DNA of 64,000 nucleotides. Source: Nitrospira sp. (lineage in GTDB: Bacteria > Nitrospirota > Nitrospiria > Nitrospirales > Nitrospiraceae). Every line of letters starts with the position of its first letter. Within the stretch, counting starts at the first letter, position 1. Both the position numbers and the translations under genes were made by a program. The stretch lies in NCBI GenBank assembly GCA_037045225.1, contig JBAOHZ010000009.1, forward strand, positions 3,038,001 to 3,102,000. The letters run 5' to 3'. Shown one piece after another: positions 56,091 to 64,000 of this stretch. The notes below the pieces were generated by a model that saw only the letters and a list, made by a program, of their open reading frames with translations, did not search any database and was not told where the DNA came from.

Positions 56091-56536
56091 AGTTGCATGA
56101 TCTTGCTCCTTCTCGTGGAGCGAAACACAAACGAAAGCGTATCGGCCGTGGTCCTGGATCCGGCCATGGAAAGACCGCGACGAAGGGGCATAAGGGTTTG
56201 AAGGCTCGCTCAGGCGGAGGAAAGCGACCTGGGTTCGAAGGCGGACAAATGCCTTTGATTCGTCGAGTTCCAAAGTACGGCTTCACCAATCAATTTCGAA
56301 CAGAATATACGATCATTAACTTGAAAAGTTTGGCTGATCTGGAGACGACAGAAGCCATTACGCCCCAACTCTTGATCAATGAAGGCCTTGTGCGGCGAAA
56401 AGGAGAGCTGATTAAGATTCTGGCCCAGGGGGAGCTCACGAAGCCTCTTGTGGTTCAGGCTCATAAGTTCAGCAAATCAGCAGAGGCCAAGATTCAGGCA
56501 GCCGGGGGGAGGGCCGAGGTCATTCCCTGTGTTTGA
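56087..56536 (+). CDS. rplO: Ribosomal protein L15
   Basis: A 149-residue 50S assembly protein. The Gly/Lys-rich N-terminus (KRKRIGRGPGSGHGKTATKG, GGGKRPGFEGGQMPLIRRVP) and the C-terminal globular part are both typical. Its end overlaps the secY start by 8 bases. Confidence 0.99.
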   Translation: MKLHDLAPSRGAKHKRKRIGRGPGSGHGKTATKGHKGLKARSGGGKRPGFEGGQMPLIRRVPKYGFTNQFRTEYTIINLKSLADLETTEAITPQLLINEGLVRRKGELIKILAQGELTKPLVVQAHKFSKSAEAKIQAAGGRAEVIPCV

Positions 56537-57842
56537 GCGTCTGCTGACTAGTTTTCAAAACATCTTCAAGATACCTGAGTTGCGAACCCGCGTATTATTT
56601 ACGCTGGGAATGCTTATCGTCTATCGTGTGGGTGCTCATATCCCCACACCGGGTATCAATGGAGAAGCTTTATCCGAATTTCTTCAGAAGCAAGGCGGCG
56701 CCTTACTCGGATTTTTGGATATTTTCTCCGGCGGATCCCTCTCCAGACTGACGATTTTTGCGCTGGGCATCATGCCCTACATCAGCGCCTCGATCATTCT
56801 TCAGTTGTTGACGGTGGTGATTCCTCATCTGTCCAAACTCGCCAAAGAGGGGGAACGCGGTCGAAAGAAGATTATTCAATACACTCGGTTCGGCACCATC
56901 GTCATTGCCCTCATTCAGGGGTTCGGCATTGCGGTCGGCCTGGAGCAAATGAATCAAGGTGCCTTCGTGCTCAGCCCAGGCTGGGGGTTCCGGTTTATGA
57001 CCGTGATTACGCTCTGCGCCGGCACGGGTTTTTTAATGTGGTTGGGCGAACAGATCACGGAACGAGGTATTGGCAATGGCATTTCGCTCATTATCTTTGC
57101 CGGTATCGTTGCAAGACTGCCAGCAGCTGTGGCGCAGACCTTCGACTTGTATAAGGTTGGTCAGTTGAGCTTCCCTCTCTTGGTTATCTTGACGCTAGTC
57201 ATGTTCGGTGTGGTCGCAGCCATTGTGTTTCTCGAAAGTGGGCGTCGGAAGGTTCCTGTTCAATACGCAAAACGGGTGATCGGCCGTCGGGTGTACGGTG
57301 GACAAAGCACGCACATTCCACTCAAGATTAATACCGCGGGTGTGATTCCGCCAATTTTCGCGTCGTCGATCATTGCTTTTCCTGCGACGATTGCCGGATT
57401 TTTTGAGACTCCTTGGATTAAGGCTATTGGATCCCAATTGGCACCAGGCTCATTGTTGTATACGTTAATGTACGTCGGGCTGATTGTGTTCTTCTGTTTC
57501 TTTTACACCGCAGTCGTTATGAATCCCGTTGATATGGCCGATAATTTGAAGAAATATGGAGGCTTTGTGCCTGGCATCAGACCAGGCCAGAGGACCTCGG
57601 ACTATATTTATTCGGTGTTGACCAAGATTACCTTTGCCGGAGCGATCTATCTCGCAATCGTGTGCGTCATTCCAGAGTTCCTGATTTACAAGCTCAACAT
57701 GCCCTTCTACTTTGGTGGAACCTCACTACTGATCGTTATTGGTGTCGGACTGGATACGGCTCAACAGATTGAGTCGCATCTATTGAATCGCAATTACGAT
57801 GGGTTCCTCCAGAAGGGGAAGCTCCGGGGAAGAACCAGTTAA
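56529..57842 (+). CDS. secY: Preprotein translocase channel subunit SecY
   Basis: A 437-residue ten-pass membrane protein, the Sec channel. Typical blocks are the start VFERLLTSFQNIFKIPELRT, the plug region FLDIFSGGSLSRLTIFALG, ITERGIGNGISLIIFAGIV and the C-terminal GTSLLIVIGVGLDTAQQIES. The GTG at 56529 gives the family length; the frame open from 56448 is inside rplO. SecE is encoded 25 kb upstream in the same supercluster. Confidence 0.98.
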   Translation: MFERLLTSFQNIFKIPELRTRVLFTLGMLIVYRVGAHIPTPGINGEALSEFLQKQGGALLGFLDIFSGGSLSRLTIFALGIMPYISASIILQLLTVVIPHLSKLAKEGERGRKKIIQYTRFGTIVIALIQGFGIAVGLEQMNQGAFVLSPGWGFRFMTVITLCAGTGFLMWLGEQITERGIGNGISLIIFAGIVARLPAAVAQTFDLYKVGQLSFPLLVILTLVMFGVVAAIVFLESGRRKVPVQYAKRVIGRRVYGGQSTHIPLKINTAGVIPPIFASSIIAFPATIAGFFETPWIKAIGSQLAPGSLLYTLMYVGLIVFFCFFYTAVVMNPVDMADNLKKYGGFVPGIRPGQRTSDYIYSVLTKITFAGAIYLAIVCVIPEFLIYKLNMPFYFGGTSLLIVIGVGLDTAQQIESHLLNRNYDGFLQKGKLRGRTS

Positions 57843-57851
57843 GGCGATCGA

Positions 57852-58508
57852 ATGCGACTTGTATTTTTGGGCGCACCAGGGGTGGGAAAAGGGACTCAAG
57901 CGGATCGAGTTACGGCTCAATTCGGTTGGCCAAAGATATCAACCGGTGACCTCCTACGTGAGGCAGTGCGGAAGCAAACCCCGTTAGGAATCGAAGCTAA
58001 AAAAAGTATGGATGCGGGGCAGCTTGTTCCGGACAGCGTGGTGATTGGCATGGTGCGGGAGAAATTAGGTGATCCGCTCTGTCAGAAGGGATTCATTTTA
58101 GACGGATTTCCGAGAACCGTTCCGCAGGCGGAAGAATTGAATCGGCTACTTGCTGATCGAGGGGTGAGCCTTGATCGGGTGATCAATTTTCGGGTCACGC
58201 GAGAGGATGTCGTCAAGCGACTCAGCGGCCGCCGGAGCTGTCCGAAGTGTCAAAGTGTCTTTCATGTGGATTTTGCCGCGCCGAAGATCAGTGGCCAGTG
58301 TGATCGCTGTGCTACGCCGTTGGTTCAACGGAGTGATGACAAGCCCGAGACGATCGAGGCTCGCCTTAGGGTCTATGACGAGCAGACGTCGCCATTGATT
58401 GCTTACTACGAGGGCAAAAATAGGCTCAGTAACCTTGATGGGGCTGGTGAGATGGCCCACGTGTATGATCGGTTAGCCAAGATGCTTGTTGGGCTCGGCG
58501 CTACATGA
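57852..58508 (+). CDS. adk: Adenylate kinase, zinc-lid type
   Basis: A 218-residue enzyme converting ATP and AMP to two ADP. P loop GAPGVGKGT (7-15), AMP-binding segment and DGFPRT are present. The long lid carries CPKC (130-133) and a second CDRC pair, a structural zinc site. Between secY and map as in many bacteria; the stop overlaps the map start by four bases. Confidence 0.99.
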   Translation: MRLVFLGAPGVGKGTQADRVTAQFGWPKISTGDLLREAVRKQTPLGIEAKKSMDAGQLVPDSVVIGMVREKLGDPLCQKGFILDGFPRTVPQAEELNRLLADRGVSLDRVINFRVTREDVVKRLSGRRSCPKCQSVFHVDFAAPKISGQCDRCATPLVQRSDDKPETIEARLRVYDEQTSPLIAYYEGKNRLSNLDGAGEMAHVYDRLAKMLVGLGAT

Positions 58509-59260
58509 TCGTGTTCAAAACGCCGGACGAAGTCTCGTTGATGGCACAAGCGTCTCAGGTGGTTGCTGAAGTACTGGAATTGTTAAAGGGAAAAGTGGTA
58601 CCAGGCATTACGACCGATGATCTTGATCGCATGGCTGAAGAGGCCATCCGGGGTCGTGGTGCCATTCCTGCGTTTAAGGGGTATCGTAACTACCCGAAGA
58701 CGTTGTGTGCCTCTGTGAATGAGCAAGTCGTGCATGGGATTCCATCGAAGCGTCGTCTCAACGAGGGAGACATTATCGGCCTTGACTTGGGTGCCATTGT
58801 CTCTGGCTTTTACGGCGATTCGGCAATTACCGTCCCGGTGGGAACGGCAAGTAGTGAATCCTTACGGTTGATTCAGGTGACCGAAGAAGCGATGTATCGT
58901 GGCATTGCCAAAGCAGTTGTTGGCAATCGCCTCTCTGATGTTTCGCATGCAGTTCAAACGCATGTTGAAACAGCAGGCTTTGCTGTAGTGACTGAATTTG
59001 TCGGCCATGGTATAGGAAGGCAGCTCCATGAGGAACCGCAAGTTCCGAATTATGGACGACCTGGACAAGGTCCCCGTCTCCAGGTTGGTATGGTGTTGGC
59101 CATCGAGCCTATGGTGAATATGGGGAGCAGTGCCATTCGCATATTGGAAGATCGCTGGACGGCTGTGACTCAGGATGGTCGGTGGTCAGCTCATTTTGAG
59201 CATACGATTGCCATTCAGCCGAATGGCCCGGCGAGAATCCTGTCACAATTATCACATTAA
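58505..59260 (+). CDS. map: Methionine aminopeptidase, type I
   Basis: A 251-residue cytosolic enzyme removing N-terminal Met from new proteins. Metal ligands of the pita-bread fold are visible: the two Asp of GLDLGAIVSGFYGDSAITV, the His of GHGIGRQLHEEP and the Glu of LAIEPMVNMG, plus the last Glu in AHFEHTIAI. Coupled to adk by ATGA. Confidence 0.99.
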   Translation: MIVFKTPDEVSLMAQASQVVAEVLELLKGKVVPGITTDDLDRMAEEAIRGRGAIPAFKGYRNYPKTLCASVNEQVVHGIPSKRRLNEGDIIGLDLGAIVSGFYGDSAITVPVGTASSESLRLIQVTEEAMYRGIAKAVVGNRLSDVSHAVQTHVETAGFAVVTEFVGHGIGRQLHEEPQVPNYGRPGQGPRLQVGMVLAIEPMVNMGSSAIRILEDRWTAVTQDGRWSAHFEHTIAIQPNGPARILSQLSH

Positions 59261-59282
59261 AGACGGGGAGGCGTACCGATAC

Positions 59283-59501
59283 GTGCCAAAAGAAGATGTC
59301 ATAGAAGTGACCGGCACGGTGGCTGAAACACTCCCGAATGCAATGTTTCGTGTCGAGCTGGAACATGGGCACAGAATTTTAGCGCACATCTCTGGAAAAA
59401 TGCGGATGCACTTCATTCGTATTCTTCCTGGCGATAAGGTGACTGTGCAGTTGTCGCCCTATGATCTCACTAGGGGCCGGATTACCTATCGTTTCAAGTA
59501 G
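59283..59501 (+). CDS. infA: Translation initiation factor IF-1
   Basis: A 72-residue OB-fold protein. It starts PKEDVIEVTGTVAETLPNAM and has FRVELEHGHRILAHISGKMR and YDLTRGRITYRFK, the exact family length. GTG start with GGGGAGG eleven bases before it. A longer frame from 59175 lies inside map and is not real. Confidence 0.97.
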   Translation: MPKEDVIEVTGTVAETLPNAMFRVELEHGHRILAHISGKMRMHFIRILPGDKVTVQLSPYDLTRGRITYRFK

Positions 59502-59519
59502 TGGAGAAATGGAATTGCT

Positions 59520-59633
59520 ATGAAGGTCAAGTCGTCAGTCAAACCGATTTGTGCAAAATGTAAAGTGGTCCGCCGGCGTGGGGTCGTTCGTGTTTTATGC
59601 GCCAATCCGCGTCACAAACAGAGACAGGGTTGA
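59520..59633 (+). CDS. rpmJ: Ribosomal protein L36 (zinc-binding form)
   Basis: A 37-residue protein starting MKVKSSVKPICAKCKVVRRR and ending RVLCANPRHKQRQG. The Cys-x2-Cys, Cys and His ligands mark the zinc-binding type. 18 bases after infA, the usual place. Confidence 0.97.
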   Translation: MKVKSSVKPICAKCKVVRRRGVVRVLCANPRHKQRQG

Positions 59634-59769
59634 CCGGAATGTGGGCTGCCTTGGCTATTGGGCATGTCAGGCATGCAGATGAAGTCGTTTAAGGCAGCAT
59701 CTAACCCATCCTGGGGGGCTCTTCAAGCCGGCTCACTGTCCAATTAAGGGAAGGAACGAGAGGGTAATT

Positions 59770-60159
59770 ATGGCGCGTATTGCGGGCGTGGATTTGCCAA
59801 AAGACAAACGAATCGATATCGGTTTGACCTACGTGTATGGGATCGGGCGCGTCGCAGCTCAAGCGATTCTCAAGAAAGCTGGAGTTGATGGATCCATTCG
59901 CGTGAAAGATGTGAGTGAAGATAAAATCGTCAAGATTCGAGAAGTCATCGAGCGTGACTATCGCGTGGAAGGCGATTTGCGCAAAGAAGTGTCGATGAAC
60001 ATTAAGCGACTGGTGGATACCGGGACATTTCGTGGTCTCCGGCATCGCAAAGGGTTGCCTGTTCGTGGACAGCGGACCAAGACCAATGCACGCACCCGCA
60101 AGGGCCGTCGCTCGGGTGTGGGCAGCAAACCACAGAAGCCCGCTGGTTCCAGAGGATAA
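59770..60159 (+). CDS. rpsM: Ribosomal protein S13
   Basis: A 129-residue 30S head protein. Blocks: ARIAGVDLPKDKRIDIGLTY, YGIGRVAAQAILKKAGVDG, GTFRGLRHRKGLPVRGQRTK and TNARTRKGRR. First gene of the alpha part, 136 bases after rpmJ; AAGGGAAGG lies upstream. Confidence 0.99.
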   Translation: MARIAGVDLPKDKRIDIGLTYVYGIGRVAAQAILKKAGVDGSIRVKDVSEDKIVKIREVIERDYRVEGDLRKEVSMNIKRLVDTGTFRGLRHRKGLPVRGQRTKTNARTRKGRRSGVGSKPQKPAGSRG

Positions 60160-60200
60160 GAGATTAGACCGAGCAGGCGCCATGCGCTGAGGGAGATTTT

Positions 60201-60584
60201 ATGAGTGTGAAGAAGGGCAAGAAGAAGGAACGGAAGATTGTCCAGAGCGGAGTGGCTCACGTCCAGGCATCGTTTAATAATACGATCGTGACCATTACGG
60301 ATATGAGCGGCAATACCGTCGTCTGGGCCAGCTCAGGCAATCAAGGATTTAAGGGGTCACGCAAGAGCACTCCTTTTGCCGCGCAACGTGCGGGCGAGGC
60401 GGCGGCGCGGAAGGCCATGGAGAACGGTATGCGTCAGGTGGACGTGTATGTCAACGGGCCGGGGGCTGGGCGTGAGTCCGCCATTCGCTCGCTGCAAAGT
60501 GCCGGATTGCGCATCAATTTGATTCGCGACGTAACGCCGATTCCTCACAATGGATGTCGGCCGCCGAAGCGCCGCCGCGTCTAA
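60201..60584 (+). CDS. rpsK: Ribosomal protein S11
   Basis: A 127-residue 30S platform protein. Blocks: SGVAHVQASFNNTIVTITDM, GNQGFKGSRKSTPFAAQRAG and VTPIPHNGCRPPKRRRV. 41 bases after rpsM. Confidence 0.99.
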   Translation: MSVKKGKKKERKIVQSGVAHVQASFNNTIVTITDMSGNTVVWASSGNQGFKGSRKSTPFAAQRAGEAAARKAMENGMRQVDVYVNGPGAGRESAIRSLQSAGLRINLIRDVTPIPHNGCRPPKRRRV

Positions 60585-60662
60585 AGTGGGCGACACCATC
60601 AAAACGAAGTAATTGCTGAGTTAGTCGTACTTGAGTCGTTGAGGTAGAGGAGGGGTAGTAGC

Positions 60663-61289
60663 GTGGCAAAATATAGTGGACCTGTCTGCCGCTTGTGTCG
60701 GAGAGAGGGCGAGAAGCTCTTCTTGAAAGGGTCTCGTTGTATGACCGAAAAGTGCGCCATCGAGCGCCGGAGTTATCCCCCTGGGCAGCATGGTCAAGCT
60801 CGTCAGCGGACGTCGGATTACAGTCTGCAGTTGCGCGAGAAGCAGAAGCTCAAGAGGATCTATGGGCTGCAAGAGTGCCAATTTCGTGGCATTTTTGAAC
60901 GGGCCGAACGTCAGACCGGCGTCACGGGTGATACGTTATTGCGCCTCCTCGAATGTCGCTTGGATAATGTCGTGTACCGACTCGGCTTCGGAGCCTCCCG
61001 AAAAGAGGCCAGGCAGTTGGTGAATCATGGCCACATGATGATCAACGGTCGGAAGGTGAAGGCGCCCGGTGCCCTCGTCAAAGCGGGTGATTCCGTGGAA
61101 GTCCGGCAGAAGAGCCGTGAACTTCTTCCCATTCAGGGTGCGCTGGCTGCGGTGGACGGCCGCGGTATCCCGGAATGGCTCGAATTGGACCGAGGTGCCT
61201 GCAAGGGCACCATTCGTTCGTTGCCGACCAAGGAGCACATCGTGCTGCCGGTGAACGAGCAGATGGTCGTGGAATTGTACTCGCGCTAA
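60663..61289 (+). CDS. rpsD: Ribosomal protein S4 (zinc-binding form)
   Basis: A 208-residue primary 16S-binding protein. The N-terminus has CRLC and two further Cys (GSRCMTEKCAIERRSY), the zinc-binding form, followed by the S4 RNA-binding fold (LECRLDNVVYRLGFGASRKE). GTG start with GAGGAGGGG before it. Confidence 0.98.
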   Translation: MAKYSGPVCRLCRREGEKLFLKGSRCMTEKCAIERRSYPPGQHGQARQRTSDYSLQLREKQKLKRIYGLQECQFRGIFERAERQTGVTGDTLLRLLECRLDNVVYRLGFGASRKEARQLVNHGHMMINGRKVKAPGALVKAGDSVEVRQKSRELLPIQGALAAVDGRGIPEWLELDRGACKGTIRSLPTKEHIVLPVNEQMVVELYSR

Positions 61290-61372
61290 GAATACATGAC
61301 CGGAGAGTTTTGGGATTGTCCGGCCATGGCTGAACGATAGATGGGCACACACGAGTTACTGAAGGGGGAGTC

Positions 61373-62374
61373 ATGATTAAAGCGATGAAAGACTTTCAGA
61401 TCCCCATGCGGGTGGAAGTCGACAAGGACACTCTTTCCCCGACATTCGGAAGATTTACGACCGAGGCATTTGAACGAGGATTTGGCACCACGGTGGGGAA
61501 TTCCCTTCGTCGGGTGTTGCTGTCTTCTTTGACGGGAGCGGCAGTGACCACTGTCAAGATCGAGGGGGTGTTACACGAGTTCTCCACGATTCCAGGCGTG
61601 ACGGAAGATGTGACTTCCATCATCTTGAATGTGAAAAGTCTGCGGTTGGCATTGCAGGGCGACAAGCCCAAAACCATTCGGCTCAAGAAGAAGGGACCGG
61701 GTGAAGCGAAGGGATCTGATATTGCGCACGACGGGGATGTCACGATTCTTACTCCCGATCTGCACATTGCCACGCTGGACAAAGATGCCGCGCTTGATTT
61801 GGAAATGACCATCAAGCATGGTCGTGGATTTGTACCGGCTGAACGTAATAAGGAAGAGGGATTGCCTATTGGGGTGATCGCTGTGGACTCCATTTTCTCC
61901 CCGATCAAGCGGGTGAATTTCCACGTCGAGAATGCCCGTGTCGGTCGGATGACCGACTATGACAAGTTGACGCTTGAGATTTGGACGGATGGCACCATTT
62001 CTCCGCGCGATGCCTTGTCGAACGCGGCGGGGATTATGCGTGAGCACTTGGATATCTTCATCAATCCTGAAGAGCGTTCGGATGCGAAGCCGACTGCAGG
62101 AAGTGAAGAGCTGTCCGATGAAGTGAATAAGAATCTCTATCGTAGTGTGAATGAGCTGGAATTGTCCGTTCGGGCAGCCAATTGCTTGAAGAATGCCAAC
62201 ATCAAGACGATTGCCGACTTAGTGCAAAAAACAGAAGCCGAAATGTTGAAGACCAAAAATTTCGGAAAGAAGTCCCTCAACGAAATCAAGGAAATCCTGA
62301 CCGAAATGGGACTGAGCCTTGGAATGAAAGTCGACGCCTTGCCGTCAGGCGACGCGGGCGTACGTTCAGAGTAA
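61373..62374 (+). CDS. rpoA: RNA polymerase alpha subunit
   Basis: A 333-residue subunit. The N-terminal assembly domain has FTTEAFERGFGTTVGNSLRR and SLTGAAVTTVKIEGVLHEFS; after a linker the C-terminal domain (about 250-320) has ELSVRAANCLKNANIKTIAD, the part that contacts UP elements and activators. GAAGGGGGAG precedes the ATG. Confidence 0.99.
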   Translation: MIKAMKDFQIPMRVEVDKDTLSPTFGRFTTEAFERGFGTTVGNSLRRVLLSSLTGAAVTTVKIEGVLHEFSTIPGVTEDVTSIILNVKSLRLALQGDKPKTIRLKKKGPGEAKGSDIAHDGDVTILTPDLHIATLDKDAALDLEMTIKHGRGFVPAERNKEEGLPIGVIAVDSIFSPIKRVNFHVENARVGRMTDYDKLTLEIWTDGTISPRDALSNAAGIMREHLDIFINPEERSDAKPTAGSEELSDEVNKNLYRSVNELELSVRAANCLKNANIKTIADLVQKTEAEMLKTKNFGKKSLNEIKEILTEMGLSLGMKVDALPSGDAGVRSE

Positions 62375-62392
62375 GAAAGGAACAGGACTACC

Positions 62393-62839
62393 GTGCGCCA
62401 CAAAAAGAAGGGTCGACAGCTCGGACGTCAAACTAAACACCGATGGGCGCTGTTTCGGAGTCTCGTGACTTCATTGCTGGAGCATGAGCGCATCGAAACG
62501 ACGGAGGCCAAGGCCAAGGAAATTCGTGGTTTTACCGATCGTATGATCACCCTTGGAAAAGAGGGGGACCTTCCTGCCCGTCGTCGTGCGCTGAGCTTCC
62601 TGCGCAGCAAGGCCGTGGTGGCAAAGCTGTTCAGCGATGTCGCGTCACGTTTCCGTGAACGTCCCGGAGGCTATACGCGCATCATCCGCACCCGCCGCCG
62701 GATTGGTGATGCCGCAGAAATGGTCGCCATCGAATTGGTGACGAGACCGGAGAAGCCGAAGGCCGTTCCAGCAACGGACGTTACGGCTGCAGAAAAGAAA
62801 GAGACGACTGAAAAAGCGTCTGCCTCAGCAGAAAGCTAA
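62393..62839 (+). CDS. rplQ: Ribosomal protein L17
   Basis: A 148-residue 50S protein starting MRHKKKGRQLGRQTKHRWAL, with FRERPGGYTRIIRTRRRIGD. The last 25 or so residues are an Ala/Lys/Glu/Thr-rich tail beyond the usual length. GTG start; last gene of the supercluster, followed by a strong terminator. Confidence 0.99.
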   Translation: MRHKKKGRQLGRQTKHRWALFRSLVTSLLEHERIETTEAKAKEIRGFTDRMITLGKEGDLPARRRALSFLRSKAVVAKLFSDVASRFRERPGGYTRIIRTRRRIGDAAEMVAIELVTRPEKPKAVPATDVTAAEKKETTEKASASAES

Positions 62840-62846
62840 ATAGCGA

Positions 62847-62878
62847 AGGCCACGACGACTTCATGGTCGTCGTGGCCT
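62847..62878 (+). terminator. Terminator closing the ribosomal supercluster
   Basis: A 13-base perfect stem (AGGCCACGACGAC / GTCGTCGTGGCCT) with a six-base loop begins 8 bases after the rplQ stop and is followed by the T-rich TCGTTCCTTCCC. Confidence 0.85.
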
Positions 62879-62947
62879 CGTTCCTTCCCTGCCTTCCTTT
62901 GCATCGCTCATTCCGAACTTGTTCTCAAGCTATACGCAGGCTGCAGG

Positions 62948-62976
62948 TTTACTTGGTCATGGTGGAATGCTACTAT
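62948..62976 (+). promoter_or_regulatory. Possible promoter for lptC-lptA
   Basis: TTTACT (62948-62953), 17 bases, TACTAT (62971-62976): both boxes match four of six consensus bases. It lies between the rplQ terminator and the lptC start. Confidence 0.3.
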
Positions 62977-63027
62977 CATGCCACCGGCCACGACCGGGGA
63001 AGCTCTTCAAATTAGGGGCTTTTCGCC

Positions 63028-63600
63028 ATGTGGGAACGTTGGATTCGTCGAAGTCTTCTCACCCTTAGTGTGGTGCTTGCTGCATTTCTTGGGTACTTGC
63101 TCATCACCCGTTCCAATCCTAGTTCCTCGTCGCGTTCAGTCGAGCCCGTGGGCACTGAATCGGCCGATGCCCGTATTCAGGACTTCACCTTCACTCAGAC
63201 CAAAGGCGATCTTGTGCAGTGGAAAGTGCAGGCCGAACAGGCACGCCTGTTCGAAAAGGACAGCCGCGCCATCTTAAATAAGGTGCACATCACCATGTAC
63301 GGGGCGCAGGGACAGGAACTCACACTGTCCGGTGATGAGGGCACCCTGGATACACAGACGAAGAACTTTCAACTTTCCAACAGGACCACGCCGATTGTGG
63401 TTGAGACGCAAAGTGGCTATACCATTCAGACAAATAATCTTGTATGGACTGATGCGCGGCATGAAATTCAAACTCCAGACGAGGTCACGATTCACGGACA
63501 TGGGTTGCAAGTCACCGGCAAAGGGTTGCTGGGCAAGATGGACAAAGAAGAGTTTCAGGTCTTGGACGATGTGCGTGTGGATGTGGTGCCTGCTTCCTAG
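63028..63600 (+). CDS. lptC: LPS export protein LptC
   Basis: A 190-residue inner-membrane-anchored protein of the Lpt bridge. One N-terminal helix (LLTLSVVLAAFLGYLLI) precedes a beta-jellyroll domain with the LptC pattern: ARIQDFTFTQTKGDLVQWKV, the repeated ELTLSGDEGTLDTQTKNFQL and YTIQTNNLVWTDARHEIQT. It passes LPS from LptFG to LptA. lptA overlaps its end. Confidence 0.93.
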   Translation: MWERWIRRSLLTLSVVLAAFLGYLLITRSNPSSSSRSVEPVGTESADARIQDFTFTQTKGDLVQWKVQAEQARLFEKDSRAILNKVHITMYGAQGQELTLSGDEGTLDTQTKNFQLSNRTTPIVVETQSGYTIQTNNLVWTDARHEIQTPDEVTIHGHGLQVTGKGLLGKMDKEEFQVLDDVRVDVVPAS

Positions 63601-64000
63601 TGCCGGAGCTCTACTCAGTAGTTCAGTGGTGCATGGAGCGGACCCGGTCGCAAGGAAAGAGTCTTCGGCGAATGCGGCGACGACGACCATTACGTCTCGA
63701 ACCATGACGGTCAGCAATCAAGAAAATACCGCGATTTTTGATGGCGCGGTTGTCTTGACCCGTGGGCTGCTGGTGGTGCATTCAGATCATATGGTGGTGT
63801 CGTTTCACCCCAACCGTACTGGCGCAGACAGCAAGCCTGCGGCCGTCGCATCCAAGTCCAAGTCAAATCCGACTGCGAAGAAGATGGAATCTCCGGAGCA
63901 GGATGCCGCGCCTGCGGTCTCGGAGCGGAGTATCCGAATGGTTGAAGCGACTGGCCGAGTGAAAATTCAGAAAGAAGATGGCCGGGCAACGTGCGAGAAG
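63569..64000 (+). CDS. lptA: LPS transport periplasmic protein LptA, 3' truncated by window edge
   Basis: 144 codons are visible and the frame stays open to the end. It starts at the ATG at 63569 (or 63581) inside lptC, with an overlap of 32 bases. A signal peptide (CLLPSAGALLSSSVVHGA) is followed by the LptA/OstA start TMTVSNQENTAIFDGAVVLT, RGLLVVHSDHMVVSFHP and, after a Lys/Ser/Ala-rich insertion of about 40 residues, SIRMVEATGRVKIQKEDGRA. The insertion between the strands is unusual for LptA. It forms the periplasmic bridge for LPS together with LptC. Confidence 0.9.
   Translation, partial: MCVWMWCLLPSAGALLSSSVVHGADPVARKESSANAATTTITSRTMTVSNQENTAIFDGAVVLTRGLLVVHSDHMVVSFHPNRTGADSKPAAVASKSKSNPTAKKMESPEQDAAPAVSERSIRMVEATGRVKIQKEDGRATCEK

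Overview
The window is a bacterial chromosome segment with moderately high GC, dense genes and no intact insertion sequence, prophage or CRISPR array. Gene content and protein style suggest a Nitrospirota bacterium, most likely Nitrospira. The reasons are two tuf genes, zinc-binding forms of L33, L36, S14 and S4, an Lpt outer-membrane pathway, many small lipoproteins, a sigma54-type NtrC regulator and glycogen enzymes (MalQ, GlgP). The genus is inferred from recall of such proteins, not from a search.

Left part (1-28.8 kb), mixed accessory and housekeeping genes. A truncated malQ is followed by a sensor kinase/NtrC-type regulator pair. Then come minus-strand genes: a lipoprotein coupled to a stand-alone RAM-domain protein, a long protein with a DpnII/MboI-like nuclease fold whose catalytic acids look replaced, a lone receiver protein with an enlarged loop, and two exported proteins. 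From 9.85 to 11.8 kb lies a gene-poor stretch bounded by a tRNA-Arg gene and a degenerate direct repeat of that tRNA's 3' half. It resembles an old integration scar and holds a small Cys-rich membrane protein and a cupredoxin-like protein. Next are a lipoprotein with an internal duplication, a four-gene Gld-type ABC exporter/DUF4340 operon, two exported proteins, RlpA, a HEAT-repeat gene, a convergent operon (glgP, a second HEAT-repeat gene, a coiled-coil protein), a UvrD/Rep helicase and an exported HExxH protein.

Right part (28.8-62.9 kb), an almost unbroken translation/transcription supercluster on the plus strand: tRNA-Tyr, -Gly, -Thr, tuf1, rpmG, tRNA-Trp, secE, nusG, rplK, rplA, rplJ/rplL, rpoB, rpoC, rpsL, rpsG, fusA, tuf2, then the complete S10, spc and alpha operons from rpsJ to rplQ, including secY, adk, map, infA, rpmJ and rpoA. 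A strong hairpin terminator closes it at 62.85 kb. A textbook sigma70 promoter (TTGACA-17-TATAAT) precedes rpsL and another strong one precedes the tRNA/tuf1 cluster. After the terminator lptC begins, followed by an overlapping lptA that runs off the window.

The main oddities are an uninterrupted reading frame joining rplJ and rplL (L10 fused to L7/L12, with rplL's own ribosome binding site kept), two tuf genes differing at only six silent positions with identity confined to the coding region, the apparently dead nuclease-like protein, and the tRNA-Arg repeat bracket.
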